Under the pieces are notes generated by a model. It was not told the origin of the DNA. It saw nothing but the letters and a program-made list of their open reading frames with translations, and ran no database searches. Source: Phoronis australis (lineage: Eukaryota; Phoronida; Phoronidae). Taken from it: DNA of 39,853 nucleotides. This document shows, one piece after another, positions 21,730-31,211 of this stretch. Each line of letters opens with the position of its first letter. The stretch's first letter is position 1. Position numbers and translations under genes: made by a program. The stretch is taken from positions 225,339 to 265,191 of the forward strand of contig NMRA01000071.1 of NCBI GenBank assembly GCA_002633005.1. The letters run 5' to 3'.

Positions 21730-22660
21730 ATCATATTGGTGGAGAACAAAACTGATGTCATGTGATTAGAAATGTTAACACTGGGCTCATAAAGCCTTTA
21801 TGTAATTACTGATGGCTCTACATCCTAAACTCTTTGTTTAGGCTATGTAAACAATTTCCACATTATCAATCATAATATTGATGCACTAAAAGACAAACTT
21901 GTAAAAATGTCAATGTGCATTGTTTAATTAGGTCAAGTTCACTAATTTATTTTAGGGCAATTCCGTGAAAAGGTCAACATCAACACAAAAAAAATAAAAT
22001 TGTGACTACACTAAAATTTCTCGTCTCATCTGAAAACTCAGTCTCTCGTAGTTTGAGGATCCATATTTGACTGTCCTATAACTTTCAATTTTTGACTGAA
22101 TGAACCCATTTTTGGGGTCACTTGACCTTAAAACATCAACTTGATTTTCATGTGTGTTGCTAGTTATTGTCATAAATAAGGCAATTATGGATTTTTCACT
22201 ATATTGTCAATTTTGTGCAATCATATGAAGCCCAAACTTTATAAAAAATAACATTTCAGCTTTGGCACATCATTGATCTCTTAGGGTCAACGGCTAACTA
22301 ATGAATATCATGGTGCTGTACGTCGGTCACAAAAAGTGCTAAAAAGTTTAGTTACGTAAAAAATTTATCCAAAATTAAAATAATTTCATAATCTCTTTTA
22401 ACTTGTTACTCAATACTATTGACCAAAACTTTAGATCCCAGGGATTATTCGTTAAGTCAGAAATTGCGTGTTAGACGTACGTCAAATTTGTACATCAGTC
22501 ACGTACGTTCGTCACACCTATAAATTTACAATTTTTCAGCCAATAAAAGTAACCTTAGGCCTTATTTTTACTTTCTAAACTTGCAGAGGATAAAATAAGA
22601 ACCTTAAAATGATTACACAGCCTTCAAATTAAAAAAGAAGTTTATACAGATTTAAACTTG
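21730..22660. other. AT-rich non-coding stretch
   Basis: No gene is recognised. Two related short motifs containing GTACGTCGGTCAC (near 22320) and GTCACGTACGTTCGTCAC (near 22498) stand out from the AT-rich background, but no periodic structure was found. Confidence 0.4.
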
Positions 22661-22690
22661 ATGCATGGTTCTTTTGCAATTTCAAAGGTA

Positions 22691-22916
22691 TTTGCAGAAC
22701 AGTTATAGTTCACAATTGCAATCTACTTATTTGCAGAACAGTTATAGTTCACAATTGCAATCTACTTATTTGCAGAACAGTTATAGTTCACAATTGCAAT
22801 CTACTTATTTGCAGAACAGTTATAGTTCACAATTGCAATCTACTTACTTGCAGAACAGTTACAGTTCACAATTGCAATCTACTTATTTGCAGAACAGTTA
22901 TAGTTCACAATACTGA
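22691..22916 (+). repeat. 39-bp minisatellite, 6 copies, in frame
   Basis: Units TTTGCAGAACAGTTATAGTT plus CACAATTGCAATCTACTTA start at 22691, 22730, 22769, 22808, 22847 and 22886. Because 39 is divisible by 3, an ATG frame (22665-22916) runs through all copies and encodes six repeats of YLQNSYSSQLQST. The visible differences between copies (TAT/TAC twice) are silent in that frame. The frame has only ~8 residues of non-repeat sequence and ends at the array edge, so it is annotated as repeat. A short Gln/Ser/Tyr-rich peptide is only a remote possibility. Confidence 0.9.
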
Positions 22917-23125
22917 AATCTACTTATTCCTAGCACAATTCAACTTATTAATATCAGACAGTATTTAACACAGGAGTTTAAGAGCTGGATGAAAAGATAA
23001 CCATGTTAATCACTAAATACAGACCAGCATCTGATAGCTCTACAAATTCCCAAATCATAATTCTAAATGCACTTACCATTTAAAATGTCTTGTTTTCACA
23101 CTGGAAGACAGCACCATAGCTATTT

Positions 23126-23375
23126 TAGTAAAATGATCACTACAAGAGACCTGTTTTTGTAAACTTACATGTAAGAGCCTTGTTCAATGCATTTTTTGTA
23201 AAAAAACCTCTGTGTGTTGGGGGAGGGGGTTACTGGTGAATGGTGGTGGGGAGGGGGTTACTGGTGAATGGTGGTGAGGGAGAGTGGGGGTAATGCGTCA
23301 CTGGAATCATGGACTCCCTGGAATATTGGGAACCCCATTTTGGACACCGTATTTTCGAAATCCTAGGTAAAGCCG
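23126..23375 (+). repeat. Direct duplication, copy 2 (~250 bp)
   Basis: Second copy of 20868-21116 in the same orientation, about 2.26 kb away, with roughly 90% similarity by eye. Both end shortly after TGGACACCGTATTTTC...TCCT(A/G)G. No TG...CA ends or primer-binding site were recognised, so LTR status is not claimed. Confidence 0.8.
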
Positions 23376-23379
23376 TGGG

Positions 23380-24860
23380 TCCCACTCACTATAATGTGCA
23401 ATATATACATGTATCTGTGAATGGATAACTTAGCAAAAATAAACTCCCAAAGAAGACAATTAGTTTTATTACCCACCAGTATTGAAATTCCGATACACAA
23501 GCCACTTTCGAGCAATGGCAGGACTCAATATGACACATTTACAATCGAGAACTAACATAGTTTTAACATTTTCTTAACTAAAGCCTACATGGACAAGGCA
23601 ACTGGCAGGCTCCGCACATATCAGTTTTTAACAATGCATACACCGGTAATTAAGCAATTGTGAGAAACTAGGCAGTCCCAGTTATTCCCAGTCACGTTTG
23701 CTCATTCATCGAAAGCGACTGGCAGTGACTGAATTGTAACCATTGAAGATTATACTAGGAAGTGCCTGTAAACCAATGACTTACATACAGTGCATTTGCC
23801 ACTGTATTTGGGTTGTGATATACTTTCCATCAGTAAATATATGGTATAGATTATTACATGTTCTCAGTCATTATCCCCTGTATAGACCTAATTCACGCAG
23901 CAAACATTAAAATCTGAAGCGAGGCTCACTGCGATAAACAAAGCGGAAGATGACATTGCGTGAGTTAAATGGCTGGTCTTTCGAGTCCAATCTCGATATT
24001 AAATCTTAAAAATGTGTCCATAATTAACCACAGAGACGTAGAAAAATACATTGGAGAACAAGTCAATGCACCAAAGAGTTGTCTGACGAAAGGGTATAAG
24101 TTATTTCGGAAAACTAGGTTCAAATCATGAAAAGTAAATATGGCCAAATTGCGGCAATCGTGTTACGGATTAGGTATTATGCTGATTTCTTCTTGTAAAT
24201 TGTTGATAAAAACGCTTTCTACACGAACCACGTCATCTGCTTGGATTTTTGACGAGCTGAAGATATATTCGATAGTGGTGGCTCATCGCACTTTGCTGTC
24301 ATGTACAAGTCACATCTGGTTTAATTTGTTGATCAAGAATATTACCGTACTCGTCCGCGTTACCGCCCAGGACGCTTAAATTGGGAATCTAAAAAAACAG
24401 GGGGTGGGCGGTAAGCCGAGCACGGGCGATTAAATTCGAAATTTTTGAAAAGTCGGGCGTTGTTGCTTAGTGCACGGAGGATCGATTTTACCCTGAAAAT
24501 TTAAACAAAATGGAAAGAAAGTGAATCTATAAATTAAGGTTTAGCAACTATTGTAGCTTACTACACATTTTATCATGCTAAGCTTCAACCGAGAAAATAT
24601 TGTCTGCTAAAGTAGATTGCCACTGGTAACTGAGTATAATGCTCAAGTCGAAGGATCCCGACGACACGATACCCGAATTCAAATTGGAGATCGGTGATTT
24701 ACAAGTGAGAGAAAATGAGAGATAAATTTCCCTGAATTAGAATATCGCTTTTAAGGAAATTATGCGTCTTATTTTTCAAAGCGTATAAATGTCGGTACAA
24801 TGCCCTTTGTGGAACAATCGATTATTGCACGTGCTCATTTAAGTATTCTATTTTCACATT
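23380..24860. other. Non-coding stretch without recognised gene
   Basis: Only short frames occur. The segment 24340-24480 has several GGGCG/CGCCC motifs (for example CAGGGGGTGGGCGGTAAGC) of unknown meaning. Confidence 0.4.
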
Positions 24861-24871
24861 CGATCACGTCA

Positions 24872-24955
24872 GACGCTGAGTGGTGCAGTGGTAAAGTCGA
24901 CGACTCGAAACTCTTGCGGAGCAGGTTCGAAATCAGCCTCGATTCCTGCCAAAAT
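24872..24955 (+). mobile_element. tRNA-derived SINE head (candidate)
   Basis: An A-box-like TGGTGCAGTGG at 24881-24891 fits TRGYNNANNGG. A B-box-like GGTTCGAAATC starts at 24924, 43 bp downstream, the normal tRNA spacing. The intervening sequence does not fold into a convincing cloverleaf and the T-arm pairs poorly, so a working tRNA is unlikely. The best reading is the pol III promoter region of a SINE or a decayed tRNA pseudogene. No 3' tail repeat was identified. Confidence 0.4.
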
Positions 24956-25483
24956 GTTATCTCAACAGTGAAATAACTAAATGGGTTATTACAAGTTTGT
25001 ATTGGCCCTTTGAGGCTGATATTGTGGTATAATCCTTTTTATGCAATAGACCAGTTTTCTTTTGATACAATCCTTAAGATCAAGTTTTTAGTAAATATCC
25101 ACATTTTAACGGGAGCATCGTCCATAGAATCGGTCCAAGCCATAGACATCAATCACATTAAATCATTATGATGTTTATGGTCCAAGCATTTGCCATTTTG
25201 TTGTTCTAGTGTAAAATTAGGTCACAAAGTCGTTAAAAGGTCACCACTAGTTGTAGCGAGGCGTACATTGGAGTAGACAAGCGAGACTGAGTGGAACCAG
25301 TGGCAAGAAAGTAGAACATGTGCAACTGACAGCAACCAAGTGATCAGCTGTACACCGTCAGTGGTAACAAGATGCACATCGGCCTAACTCGCTAACTGAT
25401 CAGTTTCCGTCAGTTGCTCTCAGTTGTCAGTAACCTGTTTACAATTAGATTTGTTCAGCTTTAAGGCCGATGTAGGCTAGGCT
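24956..25483. other. Non-coding spacer before the TTAA transposon
   Basis: Mixed-composition sequence with repeated AACTGA/GTCAGTT-type words at 25320-25430 but no gene. It ends at the TTAA target duplication (25484-25487). Confidence 0.45.
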
Positions 25484-25487
25484 TTAA

Positions 25488-25644
25488 AGGCGAAGGCAAC
25501 CTTTTTCCATGTCATTTTGAGCTAAAATAAGGTTAGTTGGTTATCCTAGACATATTTTCCACTTAATTACAGCTTTTCGTAATTTTATAGATTACTCGTC
25601 CGCTACTCCGGAAGTGACGTTTCAGGAGGCAAGCGTTTTCCGCC
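25488..25644 (+). repeat. Left terminal inverted repeat of the TTAA transposon
   Basis: Runs from AGGCGAAGGC to beyond CGTCCGCTACTCCGGAAGTG, and matches the complement of 27016-27172 almost base for base. Differences include AGTTGG/GGTTGG, ATAGATT/ATTAATT and TTTCAGG/TTTTAGG. CCGGAAGTG resembles an ETS-factor site and could lie in the promoter of the plus-strand gene; this is inference only. Confidence 0.95.
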
Positions 25645-25825
25645 ACTCGGTTTTGCGTTGACTTTACCGTGCGAATCTGTTCTATTCTACTTTTGTTTTG
25701 TGCTGTTTTTCAACAATTGTCGACACCACTTTCCATCGGCGAGTATTCTGCGGCAAGATAGGTTAGTAGAGAACTCAACTAACGTTGGATTAAGGGAATG
25801 TTTAGTGTGTTGTCACAAGCTGAAA

Positions 25826-26209
25826 ATGGCTGGAGTCGGTGACCCATATCAGTGACAGTAGTGTGAGTGACGGAGACCTTGTTCACAGCAGTGGTGACGA
25901 GGAATTTTTTCACGGACATTCAGTGGGTGGGTACATGTTTGAGCCCGAGTATAATGAGGCAGAGAACGCACAGGCACAGGCAGCTGTTGAGAGAAATGAG
26001 GCGGCTACTGAGGACAGACGTGGTGCAAATGCACTGTGTGCGTTGTTATGCCTACCTCAATGGAATGCTTGTGCTGTTCAGAGTTCGTCGACGAGGCCAA
26101 GCCACTACTGGACATGGTTAAGTGGACCTACGGCATACCACGGACCGAGGAACAACTGTCCCACTTGCCAGAGTGTAACGCGACACACTCCCACTGGATG
26201 GTGACCTGA
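25826..26209 (+). pseudogene. P2X7-receptor C-terminal (ballast/zinc-cysteine) domain-like protein, frameshifted
   Basis: An ATG at 25826 opens MAGVGDPY and then hits a stop at 25853. The next frame (from about 25842) continues ISDSSVSDGDL, GDEEFF and GYMFEPEYNEAE, the acidic N-terminus and F-E-P-E motif typical of free-standing invertebrate P2RX7-C-like proteins. A second shift near 26013-26020 returns to the first frame. That frame reads TWCKCTVCVVMPTSMECLCC followed by SEFVDEAKPLLDMVKW and LPECNATHSHW, ending at TGA 26207-26209. W-C-x-C-x2-C ... MPT ... E-C-x-C-C-x-E is the zinc-coordinating cysteine signature of the P2X7 intracellular domain. The part usually following C-x(4-5)-H appears truncated. 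The two frameshifts compensate each other. A small intron at the first junction cannot be excluded. The family's function outside P2X7 is unknown to me. In P2X7 the domain is cytoplasmic and binds zinc and guanine nucleotide. Confidence 0.75.
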
Positions 26210-26259
26210 GCACCAAAACTACTTACATCGTGTCATGTGACTCCCTCGCCACACACCTG

Positions 26260-26907
26260 TCACCTTCTAAATAGCTCCAACACTTTAGACAAGTCCACAA
26301 TAAACTTATCAAAGTTTGGCTCACCGATCTGGTCACTGGACGACGAACTGTCCTCTTCACTGGGTGTCGAACTGAGCCTGTAATCACTCCCACTACTCAA
26401 TATCGCTGCAGGGCTGCTTAGAGGCTCTGGGCTGGAGAAAACAGCACAGGGCGAATCACTACTGGTTCCAGGAATTGCACGCTCTGGGGTACGTTCGGAG
26501 GCACGGGTGACAGTAGATGAAGTGCCTCCACTGGCTCCAGTCACTGTACTGGCCACAGCTCGCGAGGCTTCTCGCTTCAAATACGCACTTCTCGGGGGTG
26601 GCGACGGGACACTGCCGGGAATCAACACAGACCGAATGACAACCTTCTTCAGACGTTGTTTCGCAGGAACCTTCATCAGTTCAGCGTACAAATCCCTTTC
26701 GTAATCGGACGGCAGAAAGTGCTTGCCACACACACGGTAATTCTCCACTGCTTTGTACGTTGCGTGGACGGGTAACGCTGCGTTCTTCACACGAACGAGC
26801 CAAGTACGGCGAAGTGTGTCATTCATTGGAAAGCAATGCAAAGGTACTCCCAAAGCGCGCGTGAGTCGATAATTAGTACATCCTGGTACGCAGCAACAGT
26901 GTGGCAT
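26260..26907 (-). CDS. THAP-domain DNA-binding protein of the transposon
   Basis: Intact 215-residue frame from ATG (26905-26907) to a stop, with no introns. The N-terminal ~90 residues form a THAP zinc finger of C2CH type: Cys5 and Cys10 in HCCCVPGCTN, then Cys60 and His63 in RVCGKHF. The conserved Trp36 (RRTWLVRV), Phe26-Pro27 and Pro-containing tail of the fold are also present. Residues ~110-200 are Ser/Thr/Pro-rich and probably disordered. The acidic stretch STPSEEDSSSSSDQ precedes FDKFIVDLSKVLELFRR, a possible short amphipathic helix for protein contacts. THAP domains bind specific DNA and occur in P-element and Kolobok transposases. Here no catalytic domain follows, so the protein probably binds the element's own termini or acts as a regulator. 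It is transcribed from the right TIR toward the plus-strand gene. It is the only convincing complete protein in the window. Confidence 0.9.
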   Translation of the reverse strand: MPHCCCVPGCTNYRLTRALGVPLHCFPMNDTLRRTWLVRVKNAALPVHATYKAVENYRVCGKHFLPSDYERDLYAELMKVPAKQRLKKVVIRSVLIPGSVPSPPPRSAYLKREASRAVASTVTGASGGTSSTVTRASERTPERAIPGTSSDSPCAVFSSPEPLSSPAAILSSGSDYRLSSTPSEEDSSSSSDQIGEPNFDKFIVDLSKVLELFRR

Positions 26908-27015
26908 GTTGACTGACTAGTAAATGAAAGCAAGCGACGACGGAACTTAACACAACTTAGGTAGAACAATGACTGACTCGGCAGCTCTCACAGTGAGACT
27001 ATATGAAAAGAAATT

Positions 27016-27172
27016 GGCGCGAAATGCTTGCCTCCTAAAACGTCACTTCCGGAGTAGCGGACGAGTAATTAATAAAATTACGAAAAGCTGTAATTAAGTG
27101 GAAAATATGTCTAGGATAACCAACCAACCTTATTTTAGCTCAAAATGACATGGAAAAAGGTTGCCTTCGCCT
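27016..27172 (-). repeat. Right terminal inverted repeat of the TTAA transposon
   Basis: Inverted partner of 25488-25644, ending GGTTGCCTTCGCCT before TTAA. It lies about 110 bp upstream of the THAP start codon, so it probably contains that gene's promoter. Confidence 0.95.
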
Positions 27173-27309
27173 TTAAGGTTACATGGAGTCTAACAGACAG
27201 GTCAGCGTATTTAGTTAAACATATATAAAATTATAGAAAGTATTTTCTGGAAGTAAAAAGCATGAAGAATTTGATTACTTGGCGAAATAGAAATTTTACC
27301 AAGTATGTT

Positions 27310-27572
27310 GCTATGACGCTACTTGACAATTTCCATCCCACCTGCACAAAATTTGCACACAAGCTGTATCGCCAGACCTGGAAGCCTATTGTTTTTGGTC
27401 ATAATCGGATTGAAGATGGTGGATGTGATGGCCATTTTGTTTTCAAATTCAGATTCAAATGCTCTTTGAGGCCTATTTATGAAAATCTGTACAATTATTG
27501 TACCAAATGTGTTCTACAGATGTGCCAAAATCATTCACTTCTGGTCAAAGATGGTTGTTGTAACAGCCGTGC
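27310..27572 (+). repeat. CAT-core dispersed repeat, right-hand copy, first module
   Basis: Matches 2281-2540: TGGAAGCCTATTGTTTTTGG, GATGGCCATTTTGTTTTCA, GTACAATTATTGTACC and TCATTCACTTCTGGTCAAAG align in order. The 109-codon frame 27262-27591 crosses it, but the equivalent frame is not maintained in the other copy, so it is not called. Confidence 0.7.
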
Positions 27573-27576
27573 ACTA

Positions 27577-29097
27577 CCGTATTCGCCGTAATAACCGCTC
27601 ATGCCCCTATAAGCGCCCCCCCATGAGTTTTCAGACTTTGCTAAAATAAGTGCCCAGTCCATGAACATGTACGTGCGAAAAATGCCTTACCTACAGTCCT
27701 AAAATTCTACAATAACGTCTTCAATTTATCAATAATATCCGACAGTCCTGAAAAAAATCATTGTGCGCAGAATTTATAGACCACGAGCCTCGCCGCTATG
27801 TCGGTATTTAGCCGTGACTATACACTTCAAACTTCCGCCATGCCTCAAAACGAACACAAAAGTTTGCTGATATTGCGAGGACCTATGGTCTGACCTTTCA
27901 GAACAGAAGTAGTGTACTTGTCTACGGGATTGCTTTGTAGGTATTTCCCGCTTTCAACAGGAATCCAAATTTCTTTGTAGGCCTACACGTGAAAACCGCG
28001 AATCGAAGACTTATAAAAAGTTTGGCCAGTGTTAAAAGCATGCGGCCAGGAAGCGCACGCTACATACATGAACCTGTCATCAAAGACATTAGTCGGGAAC
28101 AATCCATTAATGAAATGGGTAGCATAGCATCAGCAAGAAATGAATATTTGGCACTAATTTCCGACAGTTTCAAATACTATAAAAAATGTTTGCGTTATTT
28201 TTAAGATGAATTGTTTGATTAACCATTATTGGTGTTTTTAAGCCAAATATCCGATAAAATGACCACTGACAGTGAATGCTTACACACTCTTACACCAAAA
28301 AATAACTGTCAGATAGTCACGTACGCCGCATCCAGCCACACGGCGACTAATATGGCGTTACCGAGACAAATGTCGAACGTTTTTAGCGACATGAGACCGG
28401 CAAGTGCTGAATGAAACATGCTCTGGTTTAGGCCAACTGCTTGTGCAAATTTCTTTAGATATAATGCACATCTGGCTCGTTAGATTGCGTGGCTCTGGCC
28501 AAAAGACGGTATCTGCTCTGGCAAATGAACTCTGGTGACACGCATGCACTCACTTACTCACAAACGCAGACAACTTCAAAACAAACGTCACGTGACAACA
28601 ACATGTGTGTTCGTCCAGACATTTTTCTCATGTTGCCAATCATGTAGATGGCACGATGAACTAGCAGATTTGTACTTAAACCTGCCATTATCCGGACTCC
28701 ACAGGAACTTAAAAATCTTAGGGACGATACTTGGAAACCTTAAGGATTTCAGGTAATTTGCTTGAGTCGAAACTGTATTTTTATTCAAGCATTCAAGTTG
28801 CCATATCGACGATTGCGAGGCAGGCAGTCGGCGAGTTTTTGCCCTGGGATTTCAGCACAATTTTCTGTAAAATGATCGTAATTTAGCAGCAAAGTTTAAT
28901 AGCAATGCACCACTGTTTTGTAGTAAAAGTCTTTTCATAGATTACAGATACGTCACAGAGCGTAAATATGATGAATCTTAGCTTCCGATTTCACCGGTTT
29001 CGGAGACCGAGTTTCAACGGCCTTGGGTTATAATAAGCGCCTCCCCCCTGAAACGAACTTTTCTAAGCGCCCTGGGCAGTTATTACGGCGAATACGG
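27577..29097. mobile_element. 1.52-kb TA-flanked element with pogo/Tigger-like termini
   Basis: The left end CCGTATTCGCCGTAATAACC matches the complement of the right end, CCGTATTCGCCGTAATAACT. Each is flanked by TA (27575-27576 and 29098-29099). A second inverted block, about 45 bp inside, is rich in AAGCGCCCCCC / GGGGGGAGGCGCTT. TACCGTATTC...AAGCGCCCC ends are reminiscent of pogo/Tigger-type Tc1/mariner elements. Internal frames (for example 27989-28204, starting at GTG) show no helix-turn-helix or DDE motif, so the copy appears non-autonomous or decayed. It lies inside or beside a CAT-core dispersed repeat copy. Confidence 0.7.
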
Positions 29098-29104
29098 TAT
29101 ATAT

Positions 29105-29305
29105 ATGCACCGGAGATCGTTCACTTCGGATCAAAGATGGCGAAAGTATCGGCCATTGTGCATGCGCACCTCATTTTCAGGACGATAATGTTTTGTACTG
29201 TAGAGGACGCATTGTGCGACTTATTGCTTCGAAATTTTTCATGTGTTAGTTTCCAGTAGTTAGCTATTATTGAGTGCTGCTTAACTGGAAGTTGCTTTCA
29301 AAATG
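29105..29305 (+). repeat. CAT-core dispersed repeat, second module
   Basis: Matches 2490-2700: GATCAAAGATGGCGAAAGTA, CATGCGCACCTCATTTTCAG, TGTAGAGGACGCAT, TTCGAAATTTTTC and GAAGTTGCTTTCAAAATGG align with the left-hand copy. It begins immediately after the TA-flanked element. Confidence 0.7.
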
Positions 29306-29512
29306 GTGGATATGATGCATTTTCATCAATTTTCAAGACGGTCGATATGATGCATTTTCATCAATTTTCAAGACGGTCGATATGATGAATTTTCATCAAT
29401 TTTCAAGACGGTCGATATGATGCATTTCCATCAATTTTCAAGACGGTGGATATGATGCATTTTCATCAATTTTCAAGACGGTCGATATGATGCATTTTCA
29501 TCAATTTTCAAT
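29306..29512 (+). repeat. 35-bp minisatellite, 6 copies
   Basis: Units GTCGATATGATGCATTTTCA plus TCAATTTTCAAGACG repeat every 35 bp at about 29306, 29341, 29376, 29411, 29446 and 29481. The unit corresponds to the single sequence near 2695-2735 of the left dispersed repeat (GCGGATCTGGCGCATGTTGA and onward). The array therefore grew from the repeat's own sequence. Confidence 0.92.
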
Positions 29513-29699
29513 CGTGCTGGGGTGCCATTTTAAACAGGAAAAGCAAATGACATGAATTTGTGTATGCGGATTCTCTGAGGTTTACTCTTTCAAATGAACA
29601 GTAACAACTTTTTTCTCAGACTTACCATTTTTTAGTTACAAATTCGACTTTCAATTTCAAAAAATGCATAATTTGAAAATTTTTGAAAATTTTACGGAA

Positions 29700-30042
29700 T
29701 TTTGAGAAACTACTCTGTTAGATAGAGTTTTGAACAGGCTTTCAGAAATATTTCCCTTTTTGCTAGGATGGCTATTTCTTAATTATTCAAGATTTTCTGA
29801 TAAAGCTGTTCCTTTGTTGACTGATTTTGCTGCACTTTTGTTGGTTTGCCTTATATTGAACAATACTATAGCCTATTTCTTACTCATTTCAGACATCTTC
29901 GTTTGTCATATGATTGTTATCATCATGTTCATCATCACCATCGTCATCATCATCACCATCGTCATCATCGCCACCTCCATTGTCCTCTTTTCAGTCAATT
30001 TCGCCAAGTGTCACTCTTCCGAGCACTTTCATTTATCAATCT
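29700..30042 (+). repeat. CAT-core dispersed repeat, third module with (CAT/CAC)n core
   Basis: GATAGAGTTTTGAACAGGCT, TTTCTGATAAAGCTGTTCCT and TATAGCCTATTTCTTACTCA are followed by ~80 bp of CATCATCACCATCGT repeats. The module then ends CAATTTCGCCAAGTGTCACT and GAGCACTTTC. The layout is the same as at 2750-2990. The His-rich and Ile/Val-rich frames here derive from the trinucleotide core. Confidence 0.75.
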
Positions 30043-30044
30043 GA

Positions 30045-31205
30045 GAACAGTATGGTCACGTGACCATGTCGTTTTAGTAAAACTGAGTACAATAAATGTA
30101 GCTTAATGACAAAATAACAGTACCAATAACATGATCAATCTTTAACGATTTAAATGTTCCAAGGCGACATCTCAAAATTGCAGTTACACTTTTCAAAAAC
30201 ATCACTTTGTTTTCGTTATATGTAACTTTTTCATGTAAATCACAAAAGTTCTATTTTTGATAGCCCCTCGTGAAAAACTGAAACATTTTAAAAAACAATT
30301 CTTAACAGCGTTTTGGATAACAGTGCATAAAGCTAAGTATCTGAAAGTTCCATATAATCCAATCAGCCATAAAGTTCCATATAATCCAATCAGCCATTTC
30401 TGAGATACGATATTCTGAAGATAGCCAAATTTGGGCATTTTTCTAGGGCCTTACATTTAAGCTTAAGATGGTAAAAGGGTATGAAATGTTTTTCCCCATT
30501 TCAAACTGAAGTATGAAACATTGAGCCATCACGAATACTACATTTTGAGACTTGCAGCGTATTCCTTCAAGTCATTTCTTTCACCACCTGGCACTATTTC
30601 CTACTAAACATTCCACATACTGAATTGTACAGTTTCTCAATTACATTTACTTTTCTGGATAGTTTATATGGTGTTATCATTGTGTTGACTTTGGTAACCT
30701 TTAATAATGTTTGTTCAACAAAGACAACAATACGTTGATAGGTTGCAGGCTACAGATCATCTATCTGACCAATCACAGCGCAGCTCACAAGAGCCACAGA
30801 CCAGCATACAACCACTATGTCAACCCTGATAATTAATGCAAAAACTGATGTCCTCATACAGGTACAGCATGACTTCAGAATGGACCAGCAATAGAGACAT
30901 GTATTTAAATTTAAGGCCATTTTTACCAAGTCTAGGGCCAAAATGACTTAGTTTCAATTTGTAATTGTACATATAGGCCTAAAGTTGAACCACTCACTTC
31001 ATCGCACTAACATGTGATACCAAATAGTAACTCTCCAAATTAAAAATCAAAAAAGGTTCTTCCAGCCCAAACATGAACCAGAACAATAGCTTTCAATATC
31101 CGTGCTGCACAAGGTGATGAAGTTTACGTATACAGTGCAAGAGAACAGAACACTATGAATAATGTGGGTTTGGAGTTGTGTTCACAAGTAAAGAACAGGT
31201 ATAGA
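30045..31205. other. Non-coding stretch
   Basis: No recognised gene. A 26-bp unit (GTTCCATATAATCCAATCAG plus CCATAA) is present twice in tandem at 30347-30399. The remainder is AT-rich. Confidence 0.5.
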
Positions 31206-31211
31206 AGGGAG

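Larger units (their letters stand above)
25488..27172. mobile_element. TTAA-flanked DNA transposon with long TIRs (Kolobok-like, non-autonomous)
   Basis: The terminal inverted repeats are about 157 bp (25488-25644 and 27016-27172). They start AGGCGAAGGCAACCTTTTTC and differ at only a handful of positions, so insertion is fairly recent. TTAA flanks both ends (25484-25487 and 27173-27176), a target duplication shared by Kolobok and piggyBac elements. The cargo is a THAP-domain protein on the minus strand and a P2X7-C-like zinc-domain protein on the plus strand, tail to tail with about 50 bp between stops. Kolobok elements are known to use THAP domains, which favours that assignment. No DDE/DDD catalytic domain is present, so mobilisation in trans by a full-length relative is inferred. 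Confidence 0.85.

Noticed and set aside
25488-27172. Assignment of the TTAA element to piggyBac
   Set aside because: TTAA fits, but the termini (AGGCGAAGG) and THAP cargo do not resemble piggyBac. Kolobok is the better, though unproven, match.
27989-28204. 71-codon frame as pogo transposase fragment
   Set aside because: It begins at GTG and no helix-turn-helix or DDE motif could be identified.
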